Assembly (NCBI GenBank): GCA_902554705.1 | Contig: CACDPP010000018.1 | Location: forward strand, 1 to 38,388 | DNA: 38,388 nucleotides | Direction of reading: 5' to 3' | Origin: Paracoccaceae bacterium | Lineage (GTDB): Bacteria > Pseudomonadota > Alphaproteobacteria > Rhodobacterales > Rhodobacteraceae | Part shown: positions 23,762 through 31,280 of the stretch, in pieces | How the letters are laid out: each line of letters starts with the position of its first letter | Numbering within the stretch: the stretch's first letter is position 1 | Program-made: the position numbers and the translations under genes | Notes under the pieces: model-generated | What the model was told of the DNA's origin: nothing | What the model saw: the letters and a program-made list of their open reading frames with translations, nothing else | Database searches by the model: none

Positions 23762-24975
23762 CTAGCTGGTTGTAAACCTTTGAATTTTGAATTTCGATTA
23801 CGCATTATTAAAAATAGGACGATACCTATATTTAGGAAATTCCATATTATACCATTCCAAAAAGCAGCCGCGTAAGAACCCGTGATATCGTAAATCCAGC
23901 CCGACATCCAACCGCCGATTGCCATCCCCATTATGGTGCACATCATGACAAAGCCTACGCGTGTGCCGGCTTCTGCACTGGGTAGATACTCGCGAATAAT
24001 AATTGCGTAACTTGGGACGATACCACCCTGTGATAATCCGAAAACTGCCGAAACGATGTAAAGAGATACCAAACCATCAAAGGGCAGATACAAAAAAAGT
24101 GCTATGCATTGAAGAGTGGATCCAATTAATAGAGTATAAACTCCTCCTAGTTTATCAGCCAGCAAACCGTTTATAAGCCTTGAAATTATGCCTCCTATCA
24201 GCATTAAGGATAACATTTCAGCACCCACAGCTGGGCCGTACCCCAAGTCAATGCAGAACGCGACGATATGAACTTGAGGCATAGACATTGCAACGCAACA
24301 ACCAACGCCCGCGATCGAAAGTAAAATTGTAAGCATTCTGGGGGATATGTTTACGCTTGATCTTCTATTCTCGGAGGCGGCGTCAGACACTCTAGAAGTT
24401 TCTTCGCTGATTTTTTTAGTAAGCAAAAAAGACAAAGGGATCATTACAAAAATAGTGGCTAGTGCCAGTATTCCGTATACATCTCTCCAGCCATCTGATT
24501 GTAAGGCACTATTAAAAAGGGGAGGCCAAATTGCACCGGAGAAGTAATTTCCGCTCGCAATTAGGGCAACGGCTATGCCACGTCTCTTTAAAAACCAATG
24601 AGAAGTATCTGCGATGAGTGGGCCAAAAGATGCCGCGGTGCCAAAGCCAATAAAGAATTGTAATATACTAAGTAAATAAACGTTATTCACTTGCATGGCT
24701 GCGATATAGCCTACGGTGTTAATTATAGCTGCGAGAATAATTGTTTTTGTTATCCCATATTGGTCAACAATACGTCCCATCACTCCGTTACCAATAGCGA
24801 AGCCAACCATTGTTAAGGCGAATGGAATAGATGCTGTGCTCCGATCAATAGTAAATTCTTGCTGTATGTCTGGTAGTATGATGACAACCACCCACATGCC
24901 TATATTGCCTACTGTCGCTACTAAAAGAGCAATAAGCAGTCGGAACCAGGAGTATAAACTATCGTGCTCTTTCAT
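23758..24975 (-). CDS. MFS transporter, probably anion/monocarboxylate type
   Basis: This 405-residue inner-membrane carrier has 12 predicted helices. The loop 2-3 MFS signature is recognisable as GRIVDQYG near residue 66 and repeats in weakened form after helix 8 (NGLLADKLGG). The segments ADTSHWFLKRRGIAVALIASGNYFSGAIWPPLF and GVGCCVAMSMPQVHIVAFCIDLGYGPAVGAEMLSL are like oxalate/formate and monocarboxylate MFS members. The gene lies 92 bases downstream of the MBL hydrolase on the same strand, so a hydrolysis product of that enzyme might be the cargo; this is speculative. Confidence 0.87.
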   Translation of the reverse strand: MKEHDSLYSWFRLLIALLVATVGNIGMWVVVIILPDIQQEFTIDRSTASIPFALTMVGFAIGNGVMGRIVDQYGITKTIILAAIINTVGYIAAMQVNNVYLLSILQFFIGFGTAASFGPLIADTSHWFLKRRGIAVALIASGNYFSGAIWPPLFNSALQSDGWRDVYGILALATIFVMIPLSFLLTKKISEETSRVSDAASENRRSSVNISPRMLTILLSIAGVGCCVAMSMPQVHIVAFCIDLGYGPAVGAEMLSLMLIGGIISRLINGLLADKLGGVYTLLIGSTLQCIALFLYLPFDGLVSLYIVSAVFGLSQGGIVPSYAIIIREYLPSAEAGTRVGFVMMCTIMGMAIGGWMSGWIYDITGSYAAAFWNGIIWNFLNIGIVLFLIMRNRNSKFKGLQPAS

Positions 24976-25067
24976 AAAAACCCAGATTAAGTCTTCAAAA
25001 TTAAATTTACAGAAAATTGCTTTTACTTATTTTTGACTTAAGCAAATAGTACAATGTCCTAATATCT

Positions 25068-25895
25068 TCAACTTGTCATAAAATAACTGGATCCGCGCTT
25101 CTCTAAATGAATAAATTTTGGCTCTAACATGTGACCGCTGGTGCAGAGTAAATTATCATTAGACGCCATATCGAGTGCGTATTTTCTCGATTTAAGTGCA
25201 CTTTCGGGATCTATATCAAAGAGAGTACAAATATTTGGGTCTTTCAATTGAAGATTTGGCACATGAATTATGTCGCCCATGTGAAACATACTTTGATTTC
25301 CGTCGTCGACTCTAAAACCTGCATGGCCTGGAGTGTGTCCCGGAAGTGGTACAGTTGAAACTCCGCTAATAATATCTTTATTACTCTTTAATACTTCTAG
25401 CTGAGCATCATAGGCCGATAGAACATTTTTTGCTAAACTTGACCAATCTCTTCCGTTTATTTCATCTGAACCAAATTCTTTTAAAGTCCAAAAATTGTGT
25501 TCTTCCTCAACTATCTTGAAGTTTGCATTTCTAAAAACAGCAGAACCATCCTCATTAATACAACCGCCTATGTGATCGGGGTGCAAATGTGTGATAAATA
25601 TATCTGTTATATCGTCAGGAGCTAAACCTAATTCTTCTAGGGCATCGATAATGAAGCCACACGTAGGCCCAAATAGGGTTCCACAACCAGTATCAACAAG
25701 CAAATTTTGCTTTCCATTTTGGATCATGCAGGCGTTGAAATTTGTAAAAGTGAAGGACTGATTTTCATCACTGTTAATTCTATTAGTGTCTTCATCTGAT
25801 AAATTCTTTAGGGCTTCGGGTGGAAGTGTACGTTCGCCGTCGCGTAGTGTAGTTACGTTTATGGTGCCAACGGTTGTCGTGGAGATTCTGGACAT
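25068..25895 (-). CDS. MBL-fold metallo-hydrolase
   Basis: This 275-residue cytoplasmic hydrolase of the metallo-beta-lactamase fold has the zinc motif HLHPDH in FITHLHPDHIGG. Further ligands are in PLPGHTPGHAGF and GDIIHVPNLQ, and the final motif His is in TSGHM. The layout is that of lactonase, N-acyl homoserine lactonase or methyl-parathion-hydrolase-like members, which cannot be separated by sequence alone. The ATG has GAGG 8 bases upstream. The MFS carrier gene follows on the same strand. Confidence 0.87.
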   Translation of the reverse strand: MSRISTTTVGTINVTTLRDGERTLPPEALKNLSDEDTNRINSDENQSFTFTNFNACMIQNGKQNLLVDTGCGTLFGPTCGFIIDALEELGLAPDDITDIFITHLHPDHIGGCINEDGSAVFRNANFKIVEEEHNFWTLKEFGSDEINGRDWSSLAKNVLSAYDAQLEVLKSNKDIISGVSTVPLPGHTPGHAGFRVDDGNQSMFHMGDIIHVPNLQLKDPNICTLFDIDPESALKSRKYALDMASNDNLLCTSGHMLEPKFIHLEKRGSSYFMTS

Positions 25896-25999
25896 GTAGC
25901 GATCCTCTGTCGGTAAAACATGTTAAAAATACATTATTTTTCAATATTGGCACTAAATTTGCAACTATTTTTGCGAAGAACTTTTTAAAACTTATAAAG

Positions 26000-26023
26000 G
26001 CCACATAGCACATGCTATGTGGC
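26000..26023 (-). terminator. 11-bp palindromic hairpin after the small membrane protein gene
   Basis: GCCACATAGCA and TGCTATGTGGC are perfectly complementary with two bases between them. It lies 56 bases past the stop of the minus-strand small membrane protein gene and 104 bases before the MBL hydrolase. The plus-strand side has a long T-rich tail; the minus side reads only CCTTTATAAG, so termination on the gene's own strand would be weak. It might instead be an operator for the MBL gene. Confidence 0.5.
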
Positions 26024-26078
26024 TTATTTTTTATTTTAATTTTTGTTGGTAACATTTCACATCAGATCTGGAAATAAA

Positions 26079-26351
26079 TCAATTGATACGGATCCTAGTT
26101 TCAATTGGCGTACATTTGTACTTTTTCATGAGGCCTTGGGCTGCCATGCTTTCACGAACCCATTTTTTCCCAGCAGGATTTATAATATGACTTTCTTGTG
26201 ATAATTCAAACATCTGCCGATATTGTAGACATCCAATAGATTTATCTCTCTTTTCCTGCTGCGACTTCAGGTAAGAGGGAGCAAAAATAATGGCAAAAAT
26301 CAGAGTTAGCGTTACTGCGAAAACAATGAAGCTCCATACAAATGTTTTCAT
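26079..26351 (-). CDS. Small single-pass membrane protein with two cysteines (paralogue B)
   Basis: This 90-residue protein has no recognised family. A hydrophobic helix (residues 4-27) is followed by a basic and polar linker (YLKSQQEKRDKS), Cys at about residue 41 in GCLQYRQMF, and a second Cys near the C-terminus (YKCTP). It shares layout and C-x-QYR/CT motifs with the protein encoded at 2593-2850, so the two form a paralogous pair. The small domain should face the periplasm with a possible disulfide. AGAAGG lies 11 bases before the ATG. It is a single gene, divergent from the SOUL protein gene. Confidence 0.65.
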   Translation of the reverse strand: MKTFVWSFIVFAVTLTLIFAIIFAPSYLKSQQEKRDKSIGCLQYRQMFELSQESHIINPAGKKWVRESMAAQGLMKKYKCTPIETRIRIN

Positions 26352-26481
26352 GATGCAATAGACCTTCTCTAAACTGGGACTTTATTACACAATAAGTTTT
26401 AAAAAACTTTAAATAAATACTATTTTTTTTTCATTTTTTTAATCAGTTTTTTTAATGATTTTTATAGCAGTATAATTTATT

Positions 26482-26511
26482 TTGATAAAACTGAGTACAA
26501 GCAAATAGAAT
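26482..26511 (+). promoter_or_regulatory. Possible promoter of the SOUL gene
   Basis: TTGATA (26482-26487) and TAGAAT (26506-26511) are spaced by 18 bases, with the gene start 17 bases further on. A second -10-like TATAAT is at 26471-26476. Such boxes arise readily in AT-rich DNA, so either one is only a candidate. Confidence 0.3.
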
Positions 26512-26527
26512 CTAATGGGACTTAAAA

Positions 26528-27118
26528 ATGAGAGTTGGTCTAGTTTTTCTGTTAACTATTTTCTACTTCTGGGCGAATATATCTATCGCATTAGAAGAGA
26601 CTTCATATCGCGTAATTACTGCAAATCAAATTTATGAAATTAGAGAATATGATGATCGCCTTGCTGTGCAAACTAGGCAAAAAAATGGGCAAAACGGGGC
26701 CTTTAGAAAATTATTTAAGTACATTTCTGGGTCAAATATCTCTTCCACAAAAATAGAGATGACGACGCCTGTCACACAGTCGATAAAAATAGATATGACC
26801 ACGCCGGTTACGCAGATGTTTCAAGATGGCGAAATAATTATGAAGTTTTTTTTGCCAAGAAAATTTCAACTAAAAACAGCACCTCAACCATTAAGTGAGG
26901 ACCTATCTGTTGTCATCGTAAAAGGGGGTAAATATGCCGTTATAAAATACTCTGGACGCTCAACTTATAAAAATTTTGAAAGGCAATCAAAAGTACTTCT
27001 CGAAGCTTTAGATACTGACAAGATTGAAACAATTGATCAACCAATAAAGGCAACGTTTAACGGGCCTTTGACACCATTTTTTATGAGAAGAAATGAAGCG
27101 ATGATTAGGATCGAGTAG
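26528..27118 (+). CDS. SOUL-family haem-binding-like protein
   Basis: This 196-residue protein probably has a signal peptide (MRVGLVFLLTIFYFWANISIA) and would then be periplasmic. The SOUL domain covers residues 25-195: Y-E-I-R-E-Y-D, then an M-T-T-P-V-T motif that occurs twice 12 residues apart, F-F-L-P-R-K-F, and the C-terminal P-F-F-M-R-R-N-E. The doubled MTTPVT segment is common in bacterial SOUL proteins. Eukaryotic members bind haem or tetrapyrroles; bacterial roles are mostly unproven. A clear terminator follows. The ATG is preceded by GGGA. Confidence 0.85.
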   Translation: MRVGLVFLLTIFYFWANISIALEETSYRVITANQIYEIREYDDRLAVQTRQKNGQNGAFRKLFKYISGSNISSTKIEMTTPVTQSIKIDMTTPVTQMFQDGEIIMKFFLPRKFQLKTAPQPLSEDLSVVIVKGGKYAVIKYSGRSTYKNFERQSKVLLEALDTDKIETIDQPIKATFNGPLTPFFMRRNEAMIRIE

Positions 27119-27137
27119 TTCTAGATCTCGATGATTT

Positions 27138-27176
27138 AGCACGGGCATCTAAACATGCAAAAACCCGTGCTGATTT
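27138..27176 (+). terminator. Terminator after the SOUL gene
   Basis: AGCACGGG (27138-27145) pairs perfectly with CCCGTGCT (27164-27171) across an 18-base loop and is followed by GATTTTT. It lies 19 bases after the SOUL stop, just before the end of the convergent gene. Confidence 0.75.
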
Positions 27177-27178
27177 TT

Positions 27179-27802
27179 CTATTCGACCTTTACTAGCATT
27201 CTTGAAGACTTTAATGTTGCGGCCTCATGTGCAGCATTAACAATACCAAGAAAGCGTTCATCGGTAACCATTTTGTCAACAGATTGTCCCCAATGAACCA
27301 TGGAGTCAAATCGGTACACTATTCTGAGCATTTCATGGTCATCCTTCATGATTGGCATACCTACACCAACCTCAACTCCTAGGCTTTCCATAAGGTTTTG
27401 AAGTTCGGGCGCAAGCTCCAAGGCCTTTTGTACTGCTGATCTTGGGGTATGATAGTCACGGTGCACCACAACTGGCTTACTGCCCTTTGGAGCGTTCCCA
27501 AATATCATTCTCCCTATCCAAGGACCTACAACTTCTCCGACGGGATCGACAGCCCGCAATTGCATTACCTTTTGGAAGTCTTCATCGGCACCAAAAGCTT
27601 CAAAAGCGGTTGCCCCTGCTTCGACAGTGTCATACCAGTTCATTAAGTCAAATCGACCTGCCCCATCTCCAGCTACGACCTTGAATACGCTGGATTTTGC
27701 GCCATGCCGCTCCATAATGCTCGATAGTCGGAGCATCCTTTCCTGCAAAACGGCCTCTTTGCCAGTTACTGGCGTTACTTCTCTTATAGCTACATATGAC
27801 AT
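27179..27802 (-). CDS. Double ABM/NIPSNAP-like alpha-beta barrel protein
   Basis: No characterised family can be named with confidence. The 207 residues look like two consecutive ferredoxin-like halves (about 1-95 and 105-207). Each has an opening strand, a helix, and a closing segment with a W/F-bearing helix (NWYDTVEAGATAFEAF and VYRFDSMVHWGQSVDKM), as in NIPSNAP or ABM-type proteins that dimerise into a barrel. No signal peptide is present. GGGAGGA lies 6 bases before the ATG, a strong ribosome binding site. It is downstream of the small secreted protein gene with 79 bases between, on the same strand. Confidence 0.65.
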   Translation of the reverse strand: MSYVAIREVTPVTGKEAVLQERMLRLSSIMERHGAKSSVFKVVAGDGAGRFDLMNWYDTVEAGATAFEAFGADEDFQKVMQLRAVDPVGEVVGPWIGRMIFGNAPKGSKPVVVHRDYHTPRSAVQKALELAPELQNLMESLGVEVGVGMPIMKDDHEMLRIVYRFDSMVHWGQSVDKMVTDERFLGIVNAAHEAATLKSSRMLVKVE

Positions 27803-27881
27803 TTTAATCCTCCCTATTTGTATCTATATGCTACTTACTAAACCAAAAATTTTCTAATATATTTCCTCCGCAACTGTAGAA

Positions 27882-28319
27882 TTAGTTCACGGGTTTAAAA
27901 TCGTAAACAACACCTCCATCTACCCGGGTCCTAGTTTTGCCTTGAAACTTAGCTCCTGTTAAAGCTGCCCACTTCCCAGTTCCCGCAATTATTGTTAGGG
28001 CAATTGTGCCGTCTGGTTGGAAAACACCATTGACTAGCGAAATGTCACCATCTGGATCATGCGCCTGGCAAACCCCAATTCCCCCATTTGGTCGCTGTTG
28101 ACCGGTAGCAAAAACCTGAAAATAATTACAGTTAACTTTCATTGCTTCGGGAAAACCTTCTGGCGGATTTTCATACATCCATATATCGCTGGTCGTTGCC
28201 TGGACATGGTTACCAGAAGTGCCTTCAATAGTTTTTAAATCAATACGAACCCCTGTTCCAGATGCACTCAAAGCCGAATGACCTCCAGCAAAAGCAGCAA
28301 AAGGTGCAAATACCAACAC
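27882..28319 (-). CDS. Small secreted protein with unusual start
   Basis: No family was recognised. From the GTG at 28319 the protein has 145 residues, but its signal peptide is then too short and lacks a basic end. Reading upstream in frame to the stop at 28353 gives K-K-I-V-I-A-A-V in front of LVFAPFAAFA. That is a perfect signal peptide if translation began at 28343, where the codon is ACG and AGGA lies 7 bases before it. The mature part is Gly-rich and predicted strand-rich (GTGKWAALTGAKFQGKTRTRVDGGVVYDF), perhaps a small beta barrel, with two cysteines. I give the conservative GTG start. The true start is probably 28343. Confidence 0.65.
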   Translation of the reverse strand: MLVFAPFAAFAGGHSALSASGTGVRIDLKTIEGTSGNHVQATTSDIWMYENPPEGFPEAMKVNCNYFQVFATGQQRPNGGIGVCQAHDPDGDISLVNGVFQPDGTIALTIIAGTGKWAALTGAKFQGKTRTRVDGGVVYDFKPVN

Positions 28320-28350
28320 TGCGGCTATGACAATTTTTTTCGTTTTTAAT

Positions 28351-28380
28351 TCCTAATTTTGATTGAAATTAAAATTAGGA
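28351..28380 (-). promoter_or_regulatory. 10-bp inverted repeat covering the ribosome binding site
   Basis: TCCTAATTTT and AAAATTAGGA are perfectly complementary across a 10-base loop. In the mRNA of the small secreted protein (minus strand) the 3' arm includes the AGGA that would serve as ribosome binding site, so the hairpin could block translation. AT-rich hairpins of this kind can act as thermosensors; alternatively it could be a simple terminator reading the other way. Confidence 0.5.
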
Positions 28381-28621
28381 TTTTCCTGTAAAAACTATCA
28401 AGAATTACGTCACGCTATTTTTTACGAAGCAAATTAATTGAACATTTTTTACGCACTAAGTATCATTTTGGGAGCAGTTTAATAAGTGATCGGTCAAGCA
28501 AATAAGTTTAAAACTTAGCATTTAGGTAAAGAATGGCCTGGGCAGTATAAAAATTAAAGATTTATATTCAAAGGTTATTCTAAATGAACTAAAGATCACA
28601 TATCCAAATTGAGGTATTTTT

Positions 28622-29929
28622 ATGCAATTAGAGCGAAGAAAATGGGTGCCAGAAGCCAGCGAAAATTTAGTTCAAGATTTGGCTCAAAAAGTTTCAGGAT
28701 CATCTTCTAAAGAATTACTTGAACGGCTCACCTTTTTGGCTGATTTAAACAAAATTATTCACGAGAAAGACTGTTTTAACCTAAATCCAGCTACCAATGT
28801 TATGAACCCTATGGCAGAATCTTTTTTGTCTTGTGGTATAGGCACTCGTCCGTCGCTTGGATACCCAGGAGATAAATATGAAATGGGTCTTGAAGCAATA
28901 GAGGAAATAGAAGTTGTGGCTTCTAGTCTCGTGGCAGAAATTTTTTGCTCTAAGTTTGCCGAAATTAGAGTGCCCTCTGGTGCAATGGCAAACCTTTTTT
29001 CTTTTATGTCTATTTGCAAACCTGGAGATACAATTATTGTACCACCTGCCTCTATTGGTGGACATGTGACCCACCATAACCCAGGATGTGCAGGATTATT
29101 TGGGTTAAATATAATCGAAGCCCCTATCGATAAAGACTATTATACTGTGGATATAGACCAACTTCGTGAAATTGCTTTGAAAGAAAAACCAAAACTTATC
29201 ACACTGGGGGGTAGCCTTAATTTATTTGAGCATCCTGTTTCGGCAGTTAGTTCAATAGCCAAGGAAGTAGGGGCTAGACTTTTATTTGATGCAGCTCACC
29301 AGTGTGGGCTTATAGCAGGGAAAGCCTGGGAAAACCCATTAGATCTTGGAGCTGACGTAGTTACGATGAGTACTTACAAGAGCTTAGGAGGACCTCCAGG
29401 TGGTGCAATTATTACCAACGATGCTGGAATTGCAGAAAAAATTGATTGCATAGCATTTCCTGGCATGACAGCGAATTTTGATGCTGCTAAGTCAGCAGCT
29501 TTGGCTGTAACGATGCTGGATTGGAGGGAGTTCGGTAAAGAATACGTTGCTGAAATGGTTCTTATGGCTAAAACCCTTGCCTCATCTTTGGAAGAATACG
29601 ATATCCCAATATTTTTTGGAGCCTTGGGACATACGCAATCACATCAGTTTGCAGTACTAGCAGAAGAGTATGGCGGAGGTCAGCAAGCATCTAAACTATT
29701 ACGAAAATCTGGCTTTCTCGCTTGTGGAATTGGATTGCCAGTTAAAGAATTAGAGGGAGATATGAATGGTCTGAGGTTTGGCACTCCTGAATTGGTCAGG
29801 TGGGGTATGAAAGCAAAGGATTCAATCCGTTTGGCAGGATTGATTGCAAAAGCTTTGAAAGGTAAAACTCTAACAGAAGAGGTGTCAGAATGGCGCAAGA
29901 CTTTTAAAAAGCTCCATTTTATCCACTAG
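28622..29929 (+). CDS. SHMT-like PLP-dependent enzyme, divergent
   Basis: This 435-residue fold type I PLP enzyme is of the serine hydroxymethyltransferase group. PLP residues are present: Lys253 (STYKSLGGPPGG), Asp223/His226 (FDAAHQCG), GGHVTHH at 146-152 and carboxylate-binding Arg385 (GLRFGTPE). Aligned by eye with E. coli GlyA, the catalytic Glu of ASENY becomes Thr (PATNV), the His before the PLP Lys becomes Tyr, and KRYYGG becomes DKYEMG. Ordinary folate-dependent serine/glycine interconversion is therefore doubtful. Threonine aldolase, transaldolase or 2-methylserine-type activity is possible. GAGG lies 8 bases before the ATG. It is a single gene with a 290-base upstream region holding no other gene. 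Confidence 0.85.
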   Translation: MQLERRKWVPEASENLVQDLAQKVSGSSSKELLERLTFLADLNKIIHEKDCFNLNPATNVMNPMAESFLSCGIGTRPSLGYPGDKYEMGLEAIEEIEVVASSLVAEIFCSKFAEIRVPSGAMANLFSFMSICKPGDTIIVPPASIGGHVTHHNPGCAGLFGLNIIEAPIDKDYYTVDIDQLREIALKEKPKLITLGGSLNLFEHPVSAVSSIAKEVGARLLFDAAHQCGLIAGKAWENPLDLGADVVTMSTYKSLGGPPGGAIITNDAGIAEKIDCIAFPGMTANFDAAKSAALAVTMLDWREFGKEYVAEMVLMAKTLASSLEEYDIPIFFGALGHTQSHQFAVLAEEYGGGQQASKLLRKSGFLACGIGLPVKELEGDMNGLRFGTPELVRWGMKAKDSIRLAGLIAKALKGKTLTEEVSEWRKTFKKLHFIH

Positions 29930-29985
29930 AATAGGATTCTGCTAATCCGGTTTTAATTTTAGCATTTGTTATTCATTTATAATGC

Positions 29986-31107
29986 TTAACTTCGCTTTAA
30001 TTTCAGCTGAAAGAACGACTTATGATAACCGTTAAGCAACCAGTTCAAAGGCGTGAACTTGATAAAAATGTAATACAAAAATACGCAGACTATAAAACCA
30101 ATGATGATTGTCAGTAAAAAATTACTGATTTGGCTCAATCCAGCCTCATAGAGGCCAGCACTGATTATAGGCAGTGGAATAACGTGCATTATGTATATGG
30201 GGTAAGAGAGTTCAACAAACCATCTAAGGGTTGCACTACTTGATTGGATAAATTTGGATGCTAATCCAATAAAAAATAGACACCACAAGATAGTGTTGGC
30301 TCCTCTTGTAAATGCATTGAAAAGTACCTCAACGGTATCAAATTTTATAGATGTAATTTTTCTGATATCTTCTACTTCGCTGTAAAGTAAACTACCTGCA
30401 TATAATTGTGCGAAATATGCCAACACAGATAGGATACCCAATAGTGTGATAGTTTTATTCTCTGATAATTTGCTGAAGATTTTTTGGTTTGAGTAAAGAA
30501 GAACGCCCAACAAAAAATATGAAAAATAATATACCAAGTTACCAGGTTTAAGACTAAAAAAAGTTTCTGACGGCATTAGTGCGTACGGATTAAACGAATT
30601 ATTTAGAATGTGGGCTAAAGGTACTGTCGCAATTAACCATAAAGAAATTATGAGAAATATTTTTGGGGAAATTATTTTACAAACAAGGTCTTTGAATACT
30701 TTGATTTTGTATAAAAGTGAGAAACACAAGACAAAAATCATTAGTTCATACAGGAACCATAAATGCGCTGTAGTGAAATCAATCCTACCATCTAATATAT
30801 CGTAAAATGCAGAAAATAATAAGCAGGTTATGCCTATTCTTATAATGCGATCCTTTACGAAGTATGGGTTGCCTTTTTTTTCTATAACTAAAACAGCAAA
30901 AAAACCTGACAATAGAAAAAATAGAGGCATTCTCCAGTTACTGATGAAACTCATCACTAACCACCCCCAACTTTCTAGTACTGGTATATTCTCAATTTGA
31001 AAATCTCTTGCCACATCTGGCATCGTAAATAAGATAGGTGCATGAATGACCAATCCCATCATCATTGCAAACGCTCTTAAAAAATCCAAGTTATGTAACC
31101 GTGACAT
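29986..31107 (-). CDS. Acyltransferase 3 family membrane protein
   Basis: This 373-residue inner-membrane enzyme from the ATG at 31107 (a TTG two codons upstream is possible) has about ten hydrophobic segments. The N-terminus RLHNLDFLRAFAMMMGLVIHA carries the conserved R-x-x-x-L-D-x-L-R-A-x-A pattern and the catalytic His of the OafA/NodX group. It adds acyl groups, usually acetyl or succinyl, to sugars of surface glycans or to similar acceptors; the substrate is unknown. It stands alone on the minus strand, divergent from the oxoprolinase gene. Confidence 0.86.
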   Translation of the reverse strand: MSRLHNLDFLRAFAMMMGLVIHAPILFTMPDVARDFQIENIPVLESWGWLVMSFISNWRMPLFFLLSGFFAVLVIEKKGNPYFVKDRIIRIGITCLLFSAFYDILDGRIDFTTAHLWFLYELMIFVLCFSLLYKIKVFKDLVCKIISPKIFLIISLWLIATVPLAHILNNSFNPYALMPSETFFSLKPGNLVYYFSYFLLGVLLYSNQKIFSKLSENKTITLLGILSVLAYFAQLYAGSLLYSEVEDIRKITSIKFDTVEVLFNAFTRGANTILWCLFFIGLASKFIQSSSATLRWFVELSYPIYIMHVIPLPIISAGLYEAGLSQISNFLLTIIIGFIVCVFLYYIFIKFTPLNWLLNGYHKSFFQLKLKRS

Positions 31108-31280
31108 TTTCAATCTTTCTTTCGAGATTCTCAGAATTAAAAAATACTTGAGCCAATGCCAGAGACGTAATTATTACAGATTTATATTTCAAGAAAGTCT
31201 TACAGTATTGTCGGCGTTTAGGCGATTTGATTATAGTGAAAAAAAGTAGCAGTGAGTTTGCCAAAGGTGGTTAAAATTAA

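Noticed and set aside
25792-26055. 87-codon minus-strand frame overlapping the start of the MBL gene
   Set aside because: It is in another frame from the MBL gene and spans the hairpin; its Lys- and Arg-rich product has no family and no good start.
26749-26820. Near-repeat of an MTTPVT segment in the SOUL gene
   Set aside because: It looks like a recent duplication, but the two copies differ at many bases and doubled segments are usual in bacterial SOUL proteins.
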